From the NCBI GenBank assembly GCA_003173915.1, contig PPGL01000052.1, forward strand, positions 1 through 5,325: a stretch of 5,325 nt of DNA, read 5' to 3'. Source of the stretch: Candidatus Levyibacteriota bacterium (lineage in GTDB: Bacteria > Patescibacteria > Microgenomatia > Levybacterales > UBA12049). The notes under the pieces are model-generated. The model worked only from the letters and a program-made list of their open reading frames with translations, did not search any database and was not told where the DNA came from. Below, piece after piece: positions 4,971 to 5,325 of the stretch (the first letter of the stretch is position 1; each line of letters opens with the position of its first letter). The position numbers and the translations under genes are program-made.

Positions 4971-5325
4971 CTATTGCTCTTCAATTTCTTTTTGAGGAAG
5001 TGTTTGATGATGCCACATCAGATGGCTAACATTGTTGGAAATGTCTGTTAAACGACTTTCCATTACTGCTACTTTAGTGTTGACTTGTTGAAGATCTTTT
5101 TCAATTGCCGTTACTTTAGTATTAATCTGTTGAAGATCTTTTTCTACGTTTTCAATTTTAGAATCCAGCTTTTCCAAACGACTTTCCATTGTCGTTACTT
5201 TAGTATTAACCTGTTGAAGATCTTTTTCTACGTTCTCAATTTTAGAATCCAGCTTTTCCATATGACTGTTAAGAAAATGCCACATGACAAGCATTAAGCC
5301 AAATCCTCCACTCAATACCCATAAA
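4971..5325 (-). CDS. Membrane-anchored repetitive coiled-coil protein, 5' end beyond the window
   Basis: The frame stays open through the right edge (LWVLSGGFGLMLVMWHFLN before the coiled coil), so the true start probably lies outside the window. The TTG at 5315 would cut the membrane helix short and has no good ribosome site. After the helix comes a coiled coil built from near-identical units: EKLDSKIENVEKDLQQVNTK, then VTTMESRL, then the 28-residue unit again, then a 14-residue partial unit (EKDLQQVNTKVAV). The tail SNNVSHLMWHHQTLPQKEIEEQ is not repetitive. The underlying DNA repeats are 84 and 42 bases apart, multiples of two heptads, so copy number can change without breaking the frame. 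The single-helix plus coiled-coil layout matches the three other small genes. A phage tail-fibre or methyl-accepting protein is not supported. Function is unknown. Confidence 0.8.
   Translation of the reverse strand, partial: LWVLSGGFGLMLVMWHFLNSHMEKLDSKIENVEKDLQQVNTKVTTMESRLEKLDSKIENVEKDLQQINTKVTAIEKDLQQVNTKVAVMESRLTDISNNVSHLMWHHQTLPQKEIEEQ
5110..5260. repeat. 84-bp in-frame direct repeat in the coiled-coil gene
   Basis: Bases 5110-5176 and 5194-5260 are near-identical at an offset of exactly 84, with single-base differences such as AATCTG against AACCTG and GTTTTC against GTTCTC. A third, partial and more diverged copy precedes them: the GAAGATCTTTTT string appears at 5090, 5132 and 5216, so the first offset is 42. 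The repeats encode 14- and 28-residue coiled-coil units. Confidence 0.9.

Noticed and set aside
5085..5297. Plus-strand 70-codon frame opposite the coiled-coil gene
   Set aside because: It is the antisense shadow of the 84-base repeats, and its Phe/Ile repeats simply mirror the Glu/Lys coiled coil.

Overview
The window is AT-rich bacterial DNA that uses the standard code, with UGA as a normal stop. The gene set suggests an obligate intracellular, amoeba-associated Chlamydiae-type bacterium of the Parachlamydiaceae kind. That placement is inferred from overall character (an AT-rich LemA plus M48 pair, an MgtE transporter, unrecognised secreted and His/Cys-rich proteins, and many tiny membrane-anchored coiled-coil proteins). 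No marker gene here proves it.

Left part (1-3104), housekeeping-like. The minus strand carries lemA followed 26 bases later by the start of an M48-type membrane metalloprotease that runs off the left edge, a common gene pair. Divergent from lemA is a 283-residue His- and Cys-rich protein of unknown function. It runs convergently into a complete mgtE Mg2+ transporter/channel gene. The two stop codons overlap in a 6-base palindrome (TTATAA, 1746-1751), so there is no space for a terminator between them.

Middle part (3105-3981), rearranged. Divergent from mgtE, behind a good promoter candidate, lie two overlapping mini-ORFs (26 and 46 codons). The second overlaps, by ATGA, a gene for a 116-residue secreted protein ending in a four-cysteine zinc-ribbon-like motif. 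After that gene, a vestigial copy of the 5' end of mgtE and its upstream region reappears in the same orientation (34 of 34 and 34 of 36 identical bases in two blocks). About 200 bases are missing between the blocks, and a 12-bp tandem repeat sits at the junction. This is a duplication scar.

Right part (3982-5325), accessory. Four small genes, two on the plus strand and two on the minus strand, each encode one N-terminal membrane helix followed by a charged coiled coil. Two share an M-[DE]-W-[ST]-Q start. The last one, cut by the right edge, is built from 14/28-residue repeats. Between the two minus-strand genes lies a 278-base gap. It holds a very strong hairpin plus T-tract terminator oriented on the plus strand, where no plus-strand gene is visible. 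The two halves of the window have no obvious shared pathway apart from membrane location.
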